64,000 nt of DNA from Mixophyes australis (lineage: Eukaryota; Chordata; Amphibia; Anura; Limnodynastidae), in the NCBI GenBank assembly GCA_036250195.1, contig JAVHZZ010000003.1:35992335-36056334 (forward strand), given 5' to 3'. How positions within the stretch are numbered: position 1 is the first letter of the stretch; each line of letters starts with the position of its first letter. Under the pieces are notes generated by a model, which saw only the letters and a program-made list of their open reading frames with translations, had not been told where the DNA came from and made no database searches. The position numbers were made by a program, and so were the translations under genes. Positions 44,363 through 56,547 of the stretch are shown here, in pieces.

Positions 44363-45753
44363 ATTAGTGATGTCACTGAGGTATGAGGCACATAGTGATG
44401 TGACCAGTAAATGGGCTGAATATTAGTTTACTACAGAAAATGTCTGCCACTGCTTAGAGTTGGGAAGAAGGAGGGTCCCTAAAAAACCAAAAAGCCATTT
44501 GCACCCCTGGTGTCACAACATGGTTTGTCCAGGTTGAAATCTGTACCCTTTAATTGGATTTGTTCTCTAAATGAAGCCTAAGTGCTTGCAGCCAGTCATT
44601 AGCATTCTGTCATGTGTCCGGTGGGAGGTATTGTTTTGTCAATACAATTCACGTGACACAAAGGTTGTCCTACTCCTAAGTACGTCTGTGGTCTCTGGTG
44701 TCATTTTAAGTGCGGCCTCAACTCTCATCTCCCACAACCCCTGATGCTTCTTTCACACGTTTTACAGAAAACTATGCATTTTTAATAAACACTTAAACAG
44801 CTCTTTGTTACAAACATAGCGAGCGGTATTTTTAGAGACGCTAAAAGGTTTAAAGAGACATTCTCCCTATAAGGGTATTTTTCTATATATATTTTGAACA
44901 TTAAGTAAACAAAACACCATATTTGTGTCAAAACATTGCAGCTGTGTAACGCACCATACAGCCGAGGTGTGCGACTGCTCTAAGTCCGGATGATGCAGAA
45001 TTGGTCGCAAAATCAGAGTAAATTACACTTAAAAAAAAGAGCACGGAAAACTAGCGTATTTCCGCCAATATGCAGAGCCGCACACCTCTGCTCAGTGACA
45101 GGCTGAGCTGGGGGGCATCTATCCCTGGGTCAGTCACACAGTGGGCTACCTGGGGCCGGGTCACTGGGCCACCTTCATTTTTTTCCTTTAAAATGTTCCT
45201 AATAGACTGCTGAGCCGAGTCTTGTCCCCGGGCTACAATTTGCCAGCCCCTCCCCCCGCCTCTGCAGACCTGCAGGAGCCGCATTTGTGTTATCGCACCT
45301 TCACTGAACTCAGCCATCATTAAAAGCTGCCCTCCCCATCCCCCCTCTCCAGCCACAGGCAGGCGTCAGTGTCAGAAAGTCTACCTAGGCGTGCACCCAC
45401 TTTCTGCCCATTTTGCTTTGACCACAAAAGAGCCATTTCCCAATAAAAATGTACAGGTTCTGCCCCTTTGCACTAGAGCCCACCTCAACCCCTGCACAGC
45501 TTGGCCGAGGATAGTGACAAAGATAATTATAGCGAAAGGTACTTTTTATACCTCCAAATGATATTTAAGTCCCAGCATACCGTGCAAACTAGCCCAAAAA
45601 TATTATTATGGTATCTTTTAAACTAGAGATGGGCAAACTGGGGATTTGCAGTCATTGTGGAAGTAAAAGTCCCAGCATTTAAGGCTTGCCAGGGACAGCC
45701 CTCCTGTTCAGTTGTGTGTTAGCTCTTGTTCAACATGGTGAACCCAATCACCA
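44363..45753. other. Intronic sequence with two degraded repeat traces
   Basis: 44485-44552 (GCCATTTGCACCCCTGGTGT ... ATGGTTTGTCCAGG) is a fragment of the 3781-type MITE. 45625-45693 (AGATGGGCAAACTGGGG ... AAGTCCCAGCATTTAAGG) is a hAT-type fragment. Otherwise unrecognised. Confidence 0.5.
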
Positions 45754-46082
45754 GTTATTTATATAACGCCACTAATTCTACAGCGCTGTACAGAGAACTC
45801 ACTCACATCAGTCCCTGCCCCATTGGAGCTTACAGTCTAAATTCACTAACATACACACACACACAGACAGAGACACAGACTAGGGTCAATTTTTGATAGC
45901 AGCCAATTAACCTACCAGTATGTTTTTGGATTGTGGGAGGAAACCGGAGCACCCGAAGGAAATCCACACAAACACAAGGAGAACATACAAACTCCACACA
46001 GATAAGTCCATGGTCGGGAAATAAACTTATGACCCCAGTGCTGTGAGGCAGAAATGCTAACCACTAGGCCACTGTGTTGCCA
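45754..46082 (-). mobile_element. tRNA-headed SINE, near full length
   Basis: GTTATTTATATAACGCCACT through GAGCTTACAGTCTAAATTCA, GTGGGAGGAAACCGGAGCAC, GAACATACAAACTCCACACA and the head GTGCTGTGAGGCAGAAATGC; reverse orientation, (CA)n expansion near 45855. Confidence 0.88.
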
Positions 46083-47160
46083 CAACCTAATGATTCTAAC
46101 CCCAGGAGGATGGGGAATACAATACAGCAGTTCCTGTCAAAGGAGCTGAGTGTTGATTTCTCTTACTGTCAAGGTGGAAATCTTCCATGGCTTTGCCTAA
46201 TTCTACCAACAAGCCGGTCATATCCAAGTGGGAAAGTCAGATTAGGCCATACCAGTGATAAACACAGACCATTCCCATTCCTAATAAGGCCACGCCTATT
46301 TCAGGTATACCACGCCCACTCTGACTGGATATCAGGACTGCACTGAGAAAATCAGGACTATTGGGATTATGTAAGTATCCTTTTACACATGCAGGGAGTG
46401 AATAATATCTGGGAATCCGCTTTTAAATTTAGGGCCTAGCACCTCAGCTCACTCTAGACTTCTCAACGCCATAACCATCAAATATAGCACAGTACAGTGT
46501 ATTAAGTTGGCCACAACATGTATGTAACCAAAATGGCCGCACTGCCCGATAGTGATCCTACCAATTTGACAGGAGCATTATTTGGCAATGGCAGAAACTT
46601 CACTTGCAGGATGATCTCTGTTTGTATGTGATTATTCCACTTTAACAGATGGCAATGAAGCTGGAGGCGACCCAGGCGTCTGACGGGAGATGCAAAAAAC
46701 TCAATCAACTCCGGAACAGCCAATTATGAATAGGAAATAAATTTCTGTTAAGGGGCATGGATGGGCACATTTCTTTCTCTTCCAGTAAACTTTACTACAC
46801 AATAAATTAAATATTTCTAAAGGACAACATTTATAATTTACTAAAGAGCCTGGCGGCACTAACATAATGATATATGGGATGGTTCTGCCTGATCAATTTA
46901 CGGAACGATATTCTAGGGTTGTGCAGAGGAAATACAATCAGACGGTGTAATTGCTTTATGACTATTCATTTCAGTTCACTCTTAATTTCCTGGTGTATCA
47001 TTTTCCTTCTTCCATTAATTAAGCTTAGCCATACTAAACACTACCAAAAAATATATCCGGGAACAAAATTAGGCTGTTTAATCTCCCTGTACTGTATCTC
47101 ATTATCTACATTTGTTCTGCAATATTCATTCATGATAGTTAAGCCTGGCCACCACCATTC
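46083..47160. other. Intronic sequence, no recognised element
   Basis: Small ORFs only, no motif. Confidence 0.4.
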
Positions 47161-47161
47161 C

Positions 47162-47198
<37 letters not shown>

Positions 47199-47202
47199 CA
47201 CA

Positions 47203-47244
<42 letters not shown>

Positions 47245-47255
47245 CACAATTATTA
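47161..47255. repeat. Two (ATT)n arrays split by ACACA
   Basis: ATT triplets 47161-47197 and 47203-47244, then ACACAATTATTATAATTAT. The Tyr/Leu-rich ORF tail is an artefact. Confidence 0.95.
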
Positions 47256-48026
47256 TAATTATACCCAAGTGATGTTATTGTAACATTTATATATAGTTAA
47301 TTCCGGTTTAAACAAAGGTCTCAGAATGCTCCACTTTCCTCAGGCTGGTTCCAAGAAGACAGGAGTGGGAAGAAAAAGGTATTAAACTATGTCCCCAAAA
47401 CTCACCCTAATCCCCCCAACCTCTCCCACCTTCTGCCCCATCCAAGGGAGGTGTGACCCCCACAGACCAGTAGGAACACTCAAGCTCTGCTATTGGTCCA
47501 TACGGTCACCTGTTTTGCTTCATCCTGCCTTGTACACTGTGGAAGGGGCAATAGCATTAGATACTGTGCAAACAATCTGCCTCCTGTCTTGGGGACTTGC
47601 ATCAGTGTTAGATAGTATATATCACTGCCCAGAGCAGTAGGGAGTAGTGTTCTGGGCAGTAATAACCCAACACTGCTGCAAGCCCCCAAGGCAGGCTGGG
47701 GTATTCTGTACCCTGCGCTCCTCTTGGTGCCCCTGAGTGGGGGGCTAACAGCTGAAGAATAGAAGGGGTTATTAAAAAGACAATATTTTTTGCATTTAAC
47801 ATTCTGGGACAGTATAACAATCCTAGTGCACTTTAATACATATGCAATAAATCTACTGCACAACCACGTAAATCACAAGGAGAATATACAAAACTGCCCT
47901 GAATCATAATATAATCCATCGCCTAGAGTGCCGAGGTGACAATGCTGACCACTGTGCCCCCATACCATCCTTAAGTCAATTGAACAAGAGCCCAGTTTTG
48001 TTATTCCCCAGTAGTATCCACACTCT
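47256..48026. other. Intronic sequence, no recognised element
   Basis: A local imperfect inverted repeat links GTATATATCACTGCCCAGAG (about 47616) with CAGTAATAACCCAACACTGC; antiparallel ORFs result. Confidence 0.4.
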
Positions 48027-48735
48027 GAGCCTGATTTATTAAGGAACATAAATGTTGATTCTTTCCATATATTGCGCAATATCGATTTCCGCATGTTCAG
48101 AACCTGGACTATACTCCATTGAATGCAGCAACGTTCAATTCATCTTTGAGTGCTAAGGACCCTTACTACAGCCTATGATTTCAGAGGCAGAACGGGGAGG
48201 GGACTGGGCGTATCCATGTAGTCAATATACAGTAGGGGCGTGCCAAGCTCGAGAACAACTGCAGCGTCCCATTCAAAATGTCACCATTTCACAGGTACGT
48301 ATTTTTCTATTGTATCACTTGTACCAGCTACAGGTCAGGTGTAAGTGCCCAGTGACAGTGATGACGGCTGTGTATGCAGCTAGAACATGTGTTTACAATC
48401 AGGAGCACCAGAAAAAGTGCATTTTATTTACATTAGACATTAGTAACATCATAATAAATGTATTTCATCGGTGGGCTCGAGGGATGGACAAACCAAACTA
48501 TTTTATGTTATGTTTTGTGATGAATGACTATTTTATTATAGCTGAAATTAATTAATTTTTTTCTGTGCGCTCTTTTGGGACTTTATATTCCACATATGTA
48601 TTGGACGTGTCCCCCAGTGTATTGTCTGCTAGAGCTCCTAGTGAATACAGACAAGCGTATGACCAATTTATGTGCATTTTAAAAAAACAACAACACAATT
48701 TACATTCGTTTTGCGTGCCTTAATGAGTCAGGCCC
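48027..48735. mobile_element. DNA element, uninterrupted copy of 39367-40360
   Basis: GAGCCTGATTTATTAAGGAA at the left and CCTTAATGAGTCAGGCCC at the right make inverted ends; TCT flanks both sides. About 709 bp without coding capacity. It provides the empty site for the hAT at 39951. Confidence 0.82.
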
Positions 48736-49086
48736 TCTGTGTCAGGAATACTCATCCAGGGTGGTGTTGGTGACATCTCCGGTCCAGACAACACAGAAAG
48801 GGTTACAGTAATGTATAAACTTCTGTGAATAACATCTGTATCAACTGTAAGTTCTGGTGTTATTGATTGTATCAGTAAATCACTTTAAATTAGTATCATA
48901 ACTTCAGTGTTCATTAAGAAAACATGATTATTATACAAGATAACACCACCACCCCCCTCCAACTGTACATTGTTATGGATATTAAAAGTCACCTCGGATT
49001 TGTACGACCTGTATAAAATAGGGTCACAGAACATCTTGTGATTTTTAATATCTATAGAATTGGCAATAGAGGATTCCTAAGCCCAT
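48736..49086. other. Intronic sequence, no recognised element
   Basis: Nothing recognised. Confidence 0.4.
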
Positions 49087-49094
49087 ATTTTATC

Positions 49095-49359
49095 CATGTT
49101 TGCCAACTATCCCGGGAGACTCTGGGTAGAGACATTCTGGGTAGGTCTCCTGGACTCCCGGGAGAGCAGGCAAGTCTCCCGCATCCTGCAATTTGCTAGC
49201 CAAAATGACGCGATTCGCGGTGAATCGCATCATTTTGGCCCTGCTCCCCACGATACAAATGGTGTTTCCGTGTCGGGGCCAAAATGATCCAATTGGCTGT
49301 GTCCCACCACGCCCCCATGTCCGGGTCTCCAGGACTTCACTATTTAGTTGGCAAGTATG
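49095..49359. mobile_element. hAT-like MITE, CATGTTTGCCAACT ends
   Basis: 265 bp; ends CATGTTTGCCAACTATCC and TTAGTTGGCAAGTATG; perfect 8-bp duplication ATTTTATC (49087-49094, 49360-49367). Subterminal CCCGGGAGA repeats; a palindrome AAAATGACGCGATTCGCGGT ... ATCGCATCATTTT lies inside. This copy shows that the CATACTTGCC family makes 8-bp duplications. Confidence 0.93.
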
Positions 49360-49367
49360 ATTTTATC

Positions 49368-50000
49368 ATTATCCAGTATGTAGCAATGACTATTTACACA
49401 GTAGTTAAACATATATTACAAACTACAAATAAATCGTTATAAAACAGCGAAGAGGGCCCTGTGCTTTAGAGCTTACAATCTAAAAAGTGAAAACAAGGTA
49501 TGGATAAGGCATTTACTTTATGGCATTGTTTCCCCACAGCACTTTGTGTTCTCCATTGAACAATCTTTAAATAACTGACAATACCATATATTAGCCTGAG
49601 AAAGGAGGTCCACAAAGAAAACATAAAACCTATTAGACCATGAGACCTGACTGACTGATCCTGTGTTTAGTGGTCAGCAGAGGTGAAGGGTGACAATTTG
49701 ATACAGAGACCTAATAGCTGTGGTTTATACAACCTCACTGAATCACTGCTGTAAAGCGGATAATTGAGCTTGTAAATCACATTTATTTTACAATGACAAG
49801 GATAAGTGTACTAGTGACGGCTGATTCACTGCATCCTCTGGCACCGAAGGAGGAACACAACCTGTCTTAAGAGGAGATACGGTTTGGAAAGCTTGAATTT
49901 TAGTTATGAATGAAATAAGATCGTATGGTTCCATATTTTTCACATTCTAATCATTTTAACTATTTCTGACACAGAATACTAAATAAGTTTAATATGTTTT
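49368..50000. other. Intronic sequence, SINE-tail scrap
   Basis: GGGCCCTGTGCTTTAGAGCT followed by TACAATCTAAA (49454-49484) resembles the retroposon tail; otherwise nothing. Confidence 0.45.
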
Positions 50001-50336
50001 TGAGCATGGTGACACAGTGGTTAGCATATCTCCTAACTGTCCCGATTTTTGGAATCTGTTCCACATGTTTGTCCCGCAAGTGGGTACATTGGGCGGAAGG
50101 GAGATTTCTAACAGGCAGACTAGCGATTTTCAGAGGTATGTGACCTTCTGGGAGAAAGGCCACGCCCCCATCATGATGTGACCACACCCCGTCCCACTGG
50201 CGGGGACTTTCATGTTGTTGGGAGGTATGGGTTAGCATTGCTGCATCAGAGCACTGGGGTCGTTGGTTCAATCCCTACCCTGGCTCTATCTACGTGGGTT
50301 TCCTCCAGGTACTCCTGTTTCCTCCTACTCAGTATT
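50001..50336 (+). mobile_element. SINE head split by a MITE
   Basis: GACACAGTGGTTAGCA (to 50026) continues after the insertion as TTGCTGCATCAGAGCACTGG, GGTTCAATCCCTACC and GTGGGTTTCCTCCAGGTACT. Plus orientation; 3' part missing. Confidence 0.75.
50027..50229. mobile_element. MITE inserted in SINE (TATCTCCTAAC ends)
   Basis: Ends TATCTCCTAACTGTCCCG and GTTGGGAGGTATG; flanking duplication GGTTAGCA (50019-50026, 50230-50237), 8 bp. The intact SINE consensus GTGGTTAGCATTGCTGC at 62401-62417 is the empty site. Confidence 0.85.
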
Positions 50337-50764
50337 ACAATACCGCTGTAAAATACATTAGTATCATCATCATCATTCTGCATGATCCACAAATAAATGC
50401 TTTGCAAATCAATTATAGAAAAATGGAATTATTGGCCTAGTATGGCAGCATACTTAGTGGACTAAACTATTCATCTCAATCAGCAAAAAAAAAGTAAAAG
50501 GATGATTTATTAATGTACACCTCTCGCCAGGGGTATTTCCATGAGGGTAATGCACCAATGTAGAAAATGTGTAAAGAGACTATTAAAAGCCACGTTTAAA
50601 GATGATTATTTCTGAAGAGACCCAGTCGTAGTATATTTTTTAAAACTTTCAAAGCGCTACGGAATATGTTGGCGCCATATAAATAAATGATGATGATGAT
50701 GATGATGATCATCATAGGACAATTAGTAATATATATGACCCACACAATTATATATTAATATTGT
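50337..50764. other. Intronic sequence with retroposon tail
   Basis: 50650-50710 has AAAGCGCTACGGAATATGTT, GGCGCCATATAAATAAATGA and (GAT)n: a retroposon 3' tail. Confidence 0.6.
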
Positions 50765-50971
50765 CTATTTATGCTACCATATTATGCAGCACTGTACAGA
50801 GAATATGTAATCATTCACATAAGTCTCCGCCCATTGGGAGACCCAGACGAAACCCTCAGAAACACGGGGAGAACATACAAACTCCACACAGAGGGTGCCC
50901 TGGTTTGAATCGAACCCATGACCCCAGCACTGTGAGACAGCAATGCTAACCTCTGTGCCCACACTGCCTAG
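50765..50971 (-). mobile_element. Internally deleted SINE copy
   Basis: GCAGCACTGTACAGAGAATA, AACACGGGGAGAACATACAA, ACTCCACACAGAGGGTGCCC and AACCCATGACCCCAGCACTG; the middle is shortened relative to 63616-63943. Confidence 0.75.
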
Positions 50972-51544
50972 ATTCATTTATACTTACACTTATGCATATA
51001 CACACACACACATTTATACACAACAAGTCTTCCATGCATATTTTAAACCATTGTTTACAATTTTCCAGGATCAAACCCCTTGCAGCTCATTCTTGCAAGC
51101 AGTTGACTCAAAGGAAATATTACAGCAATTATTTCTGCACTATAGTATTAGTCGACCATTTTTTTTTGGAATGATGGTCGTTATAAGATATAAACCAGGT
51201 ACGAGTAACATGGGACAATACTGAAGTCTGAAACCACAGGCCGATTGTGTGAGCAGAAATGCAGTAACCATTTACATGCAGAGATTTTGTAAGATAATTT
51301 AGTAGTATATAAGAGTTTACTAATATTAAGCCCTCTGATCCTAGTGCTTTTACATTTCATAGTCACTTCCTTACAAGTCCTGAAAGGACTTCAGACAGTT
51401 AAGGGTATTTGCCCTTAGGTCCACCTGTGAATACTGCCTACAATAAGCCTCCTTCTAAGTTTGAGTGGTTGTATACAAAGGGTGAGTCATGGTACTGCTA
51501 CCAGTCACATAGTGACACACTTCCTTTTGTGACCATTGTCACGA
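50972..51544. other. Intronic sequence, short CA run
   Basis: CA run near 51000; no element recognised. Confidence 0.4.
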
Positions 51545-51800
51545 TTATCACTGCTAATTTCATGTCATTGATATTATTGTCATTACCGATTCCTCTATCA
51601 AGATCACCAATGCTAATATTATCATTGCCGATTCCTCTACCAAGATCACTAATGCTAATATTGTCATTGACGATTCCTCTACCAAGATCAAGATCACCAA
51701 TGCTAATATTGTTATTGCCGAAACCTCTACCAAGATCACTAATGCTAATATTGTCATTGTCGATTTCTCTACCAAGATCACCAATGCTAATGACAATTCT
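51545..51800 (+). repeat. 42-bp minisatellite, about 5-6 copies
   Basis: CGATTCCTCTACCAAGATCA recurs at 51587, 51629 and 51671, then after a 48-bp unit (extra AGATCA) at 51719 and at 51761. The 42-bp period is divisible by three, which opens frames on both strands (136 and 88 codons); these are repeat artefacts. Confidence 0.93.
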
Positions 51801-52022
51801 TCTATTATGTTATTATTGAATGCCATGTCATGTTGTTACTGTTATACCAATCTTTGATGTAGAAATTGTCTTATTGTGTTGATATATTCAACTTCTATAT
51901 CATAGTTAGTCATTTTCACCACTTTATCTCTGCCGAGGATAAGAGCCTCTTTTTTTATTCATTACTCGCTAAGTTACTGGCATTTCACTTACCAGGACAT
52001 TTAATAACTGAGCCATTATACA
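51801..52022. other. Intronic sequence
   Basis: Nothing recognised. Confidence 0.4.
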
Positions 52023-52413
52023 TCTACTATATAAATGCCTAGTGGCGTGTGTGAAAAAAAAAGAACCAAGCTGCAGCGCCACCTGCTGGGCAGAGTTATA
52101 CACTGACCTATATATTTCTTAAAGGAGAAGTGACAGTTGGGAGTGGTTGGTGGTTGTCAAGGGTGACAGTGGGGAGTTTTTAACATCTTAAGTAGCTTGA
52201 TGAAGGATGTGGCGATGAAGGATGAGGTGATGGAGAAAAATGATGAGGTGGTGACATGTGGACAAAACCACGTTAAAAAAGGGCGCTTGCGTTGGGAAGT
52301 AACGCTCTTCCCCTGAGGAGGCCTGGGCTAGGCCCAAATGCATGACAAGAACCTTTTTAACACCTTAAGTAGCTTGATTTGACTAGAATGCATGAGTATC
52401 ATGCAAGGGCTAA
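52023..52413 (+). mobile_element. Helitron-like non-autonomous element, copy 2
   Basis: Starts TCTACTATATAAATGCC after an A; ends with hairpin TGCATGA-GTA-TCATGCA (52389-52405) followed by AGGGCTAA, a CTRR-type end. The next base is A, not the canonical T. Inverted relative to 25061-25458 and similar over the full length. Confidence 0.62.
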
Positions 52414-53904
52414 ATATATATATACATAGGTGTAAACGGTGTAATCAATTCAGTGTTTGTTATGAAAATGTGTGTATTATAAAGAATAATGCACTTCCTA
52501 CTGTAAATTATAATGGATATTAGAAATCATCTCAGAGACCTGTGACCTGTATATTTATATGGTCACAGAGCTTCTTGGTGACTTACAAAATTCCTATAAT
52601 ATTTAACCCCCACTGCAAATCTTAGCCATAGTTTTTTCCCCGTCACTCATAAACTCTTGTGACTCAACAAAACTAGGGTGGCCACGCACATATGTGAGCT
52701 GACACGTTGGCTGGGAATCAAGGGCTTAGCGGATATAGGAGCTCTAGTGCTTAACTCTCGCCCAAGACCTGTGGGTCAGGTGCTCACAAACAGGGTCCCT
52801 GGTCATTAGGCCTCCTCTATATAGAGGTCATGCTATTTCTTCCATGGTCAAAAGAATGAGGGGCGACAAGTAGCATATTGGGGCCACAGCTGGGTTCCTG
52901 GGACCATCTCTGCATGGCAAGGAGTTTAGTCCGATCCATGTATAGAAGAAGGTGGTCTGCAGGAATGACCAAGGGGAGGCCAGAGGACACTACTATTAAT
53001 GTACTAACTAAAGCATTTTTTTATCCTGTAAATCGGCATCCTGATAACAGCCATATTTTCGGCTAGTTGGGTGCTTTACGGTGAAGACAAAAGCCAGGGC
53101 CTCACTGATTTTTGGACATTTAACCCAAATCAATGAAAGTCAACAATTATATTCAAGAGCATAATGTCTGGTTGAATTTTAAATTGCACAGAAAATATCT
53201 GCAGAATCGGATTTATTTGCAGTCCCCTTACAAGCCTTGGATTAGTCTAGAGGTCCAACTCCTGCATACCATCCTGCCAGCTTAGTGTTTACAGAAAGAA
53301 CTTTCAAGCCAAATGGAGAACTTACAAAACAAACATAGGATACTGGGATTCTCATGAATAAAAATCACTTCTCCGCAGGATCTGATCTATTTCATTGGAT
53401 TGACATGAAGGTTTTGGGGTAAATGTGATGTGCAAGCTATTTATACTGCAAACATCTGCTTCTTAGCTATGAATTGGTGAGTGTTGTGGAACTTTATTCA
53501 CTGTCTTTAAAGGAAAAAAAAAACTTTTTATAATGTTCCAACAAAGCTGGCTTGTCCTCCCCAGACGTAATTGTGGATTACCTTGCAAAATCATCAGAAC
53601 AGATGTATTAACTTAGCCACATACTGATGTATTTATATTAAGTTCAGCAATATGGCAAAGTTTAGGTTGATGATTCTGCATTCCATATTGCTACAATAGA
53701 CTCATCACGGGCTACAGTTTATGAGCTATGTTCAATCAAATAGAATAGGAGGTGCGTTGGATACCACAATCTTCCTGCACCAGGATGACTGGAGAGTCAC
53801 ATGACTACTGTTACACTAAAGGACTCTGCTCCTTCCACTGATATAAGTATTGTCAAAGTCAAATAATTGAATGAAAGAAAGTATATTGATTAATATTGTT
53901 TTAC
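52414..53904. other. Intronic sequence, no recognised element
   Basis: No paired repeat or coding motif. Confidence 0.4.
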
Positions 53905-54594
53905 TGTGCGATTGCGATCAGTACACCATGTGTCTTGACGTAATCGCACGATAAATAACGCACGCATACAGTAACACTTACACATTCACTTGTATATAGT
54001 TCATATTTATAATAGTTCCAATCCACAGTTGTTTATGAGCAGATATTATTTGGTTTATAGTTAAATATTATAAGGTTATATGTACTTCAGTGAGATCTAA
54101 CGTTCAGGTTACAGGAAACATATCATGTTTGGTGTCATTCTAATCCCCTATTTATCCTTAGTGATCCGGTTCCATCAGCTATAAGTTTGAGCAGTTCTTG
54201 GGGGGAAGATCAGTATGCATCTGATTGGAAAGCTGACCCGCACCCTTGGAGGGCGTCGTTTGAACTGGCCAATGACCTGCATTACACTGAACTGTCCTGG
54301 AGCCTGAACCTATGGAAACATGCAAAGTCACCTGTACTGTATTTGCTGTAACAGTACTTGCATATATATTACCCTCTGGAATCAGCTTGCAGTCACTTTG
54401 ACCACAGACTTCAGGACTGAATGACTGTATAGCTGGATCCAGCAGAGCGCAGCACCGTGCAGCGTATGCATCGACTGTACTTATTTATTGAACTGTTATA
54501 CATTTGCTTTTGCTAAATAAATTGCTTGTGCTTTGGAACCACACAAATCGCATAGACAATGATTATTGGAAAACGATGAAATAACTTTAATAGT
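53905..54594 (+). mobile_element. LTR-like element, copy 2
   Basis: Alignable with 38053-38872: CTTGTATATAGTTCAT, GTTTGGTGTCATTCTAATCC, TTTGAACTGGCCAATGACCT, TTTGACCACAGACTTCAGGA, AATAAA (54516-54521), ATTATTGG. TATA-like CATATATATT at 54361. Ends not defined; no duplication identified. Confidence 0.6.
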
Positions 54595-55947
54595 ATCAGT
54601 CTGTGACTTCCCATTTGTCTCCATTTCCTCGCCAAATTAAGACACTGTCCGTCATTTACAGCCCTGCCCTCACTTACGGTGATTATACATGAGCTTTTCT
54701 TTGAGCCCAATGAGATCCATCGCCAGTGTTCACTTTCCGAGAAGCATGGGGAAGCCTACACCTGTCGCTGCCTTCCTATGGCTGTCGCCATCTTATTAAT
54801 ATAAAGCATTTTTTTAGGGTTTTTTAAATTAATTTCCTGCCTATTTTTACTTTTTTTTTTTAATCAAAAGTGAAACTGGGAACCGGGCTCCAAGTACCAC
54901 TGTCCATGCCTGAACCAACAAGCTGCAAACACTTATTGATAAATAGCGACGAGGACGAATTTTTATCGCTGCGATATGTGGCGAAAGAAAATCTTTCATA
55001 TCGCCATCCAATAATAAATAAACTTTGTCTTAATGTACTTTTTGCTTAACCTTACAAATCTGTGCTTGTTTTATCTGCCTATGGCAGCGCTATTAGGATA
55101 TTTGGACATATTTTTGTGACACAAGACAGGTAACTGGGAGTAACTGTGGAAACAAAAGTTGATTCTATATACTGGTGATTATATGCACCAAAATCATCAT
55201 GCACTATATCGGTCTCGGAGGACCTTGGTGCACTACAATACCCAGCAAGTCATGTTTAGAACTAAAATATTTACATTTTACATATCAAGAAATATTCAAT
55301 TATAAAGCACTACGCAAAAAGGATAAACGGTACAAATTGACAAGTAGAACCTGGAACCTGCGTTTTCATATTGTTTTGTTAGGATGCAATGAATTGCATT
55401 ACAGGCAAGTTTGTCACACTACCAAAAATGTTGTGAACCACCTCTTGTACAGCTTAGGGAGCAAGTTAGTAATAACAGTGATTTATAATCAACAAACGTA
55501 TAAAAGTATGAAGAAGTGGTGCTCAATGGACACTAAAATCCCAGCGTTCTTCAGGAAGAAGCCTAATAATTTGGTTTGAGCTGTCATTGCTCAGGATGGT
55601 TTAATATTAGCCGACAAGTTGGAGACTGCAGATATAATGAAATCAGACAACGCTCCAATACGATTGTCACTTTCAGGTAGTCGTGTTTCATTCACATGTC
55701 TCGGTAATAAGTCAGGAAGCTACGCTGAGCACGGAGGCTGGAAAAGTACGGAGTGTGTAGTCTATTAGGGTCTGCAGCTCGCTGCTGCCGATTCTGGGTC
55801 ACTGGCCATAAGAAGTGCAGACCCACCTGTACATTCTGCTCAATTGGTGGGGTCACTCAAATAACACTGAAAGCTGTCAGACCATATCCTTGTCTCATGG
55901 GCCTTCATTAAAGGGAAACTCTTACCCACCACATCACAAATAGAGTT
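54595..55947. other. Intronic sequence, no recognised element
   Basis: A 134-codon ORF (55175-55579, +) is the longest non-repetitive one here; its composition shows no domain I recognise and no splice context, so I leave it as unsupported. Confidence 0.4.
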
Positions 55948-56143
55948 AACTCTTCGTAGCCATGGTTATTTTATTCTTTCCTTCACAGGTTTGATAAGTG
56001 CTGGCTAAACCAAGATTATTTTTAAAGGACTACTACATTAATACGAACTCTTCGTAGCCATGGTTATTTTATTCTTTCCTTCACAGGTTTGATAAGTGCT
56101 GGCTAAACCAAGATTATTTTTAAAGGACTACTACATTAATACG
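55948..56143 (+). repeat. Perfect 98-bp tandem duplication
   Basis: AACTCTTCGTAGCCATGGTT at 55948 and again at 56046; the two 98-bp units appear identical through ACTACATTAATACG. Very recent, or an assembly artefact. Confidence 0.97.
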
Positions 56144-56237
56144 AAGTTCATAAAGGAGGGGCTTTGACAACATGATGGACTCTAATGGACATCATACGAC
56201 TTGCCGGATCGGGAGGAATGTCAGACTCCAGGTAAGT

Positions 56238-56547
56238 CATACTTGACCACTGTCCCAGAATGTCCGGGAGACTCCTGAATTCCGGGTAGGTCTCCCGGAC
56301 TCCCGGGAGAGCAGGCAATTCTCCGGCATCCTGCCCAGTTCCTAGTGAGGTGGACAGGATAGGAGCCTCAATGACGAGATTTGCGGTGAATCGCGCAGTT
56401 TTGGCCCAGCTCCTGCGAAACATTGTTGCTTTCCTCGCGGGGGGGGGGGGGGGGGTAGGGGGGGCTTGGGGGGGTCAGGGAATGACACGATATGCCACAA
56501 CCCACCCCTCCTGCCCTCCCAGAGGGCAAAAGCTCAATATTGGTATG
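56238..56547. mobile_element. MITE of the CATACTTGCC/CGGGAG family with G-run
   Basis: CATACTTGACCACTGTCCCA on the left, TCCCGGACTCCCGGGAGAGC inside, and AATATTGGTATG at the right. Shares GGCATCCTGCCCA and TTTGCGGTGAATCGCG with 62595-62908. A run of 17 G starts at 56439. Flanks AGGTAAGT/AATTGAGT match only partly. Confidence 0.7.

Noticed and set aside
46874..47272. 132-codon ORF with a Tyr/Leu/Ile-rich end resembling membrane segments
   Set aside because: The hydrophobic end is the ATT microsatellite; no conserved motif upstream.
51409..51826. 136-codon (+) and 88-codon (-) ORFs with 14-residue periodicity
   Set aside because: Result of a 42-bp minisatellite divisible by three.
55175..55579. 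134-codon non-repetitive ORF
   Set aside because: No recognisable domain, no splice or promoter context; such lengths occur by chance in 64 kb.
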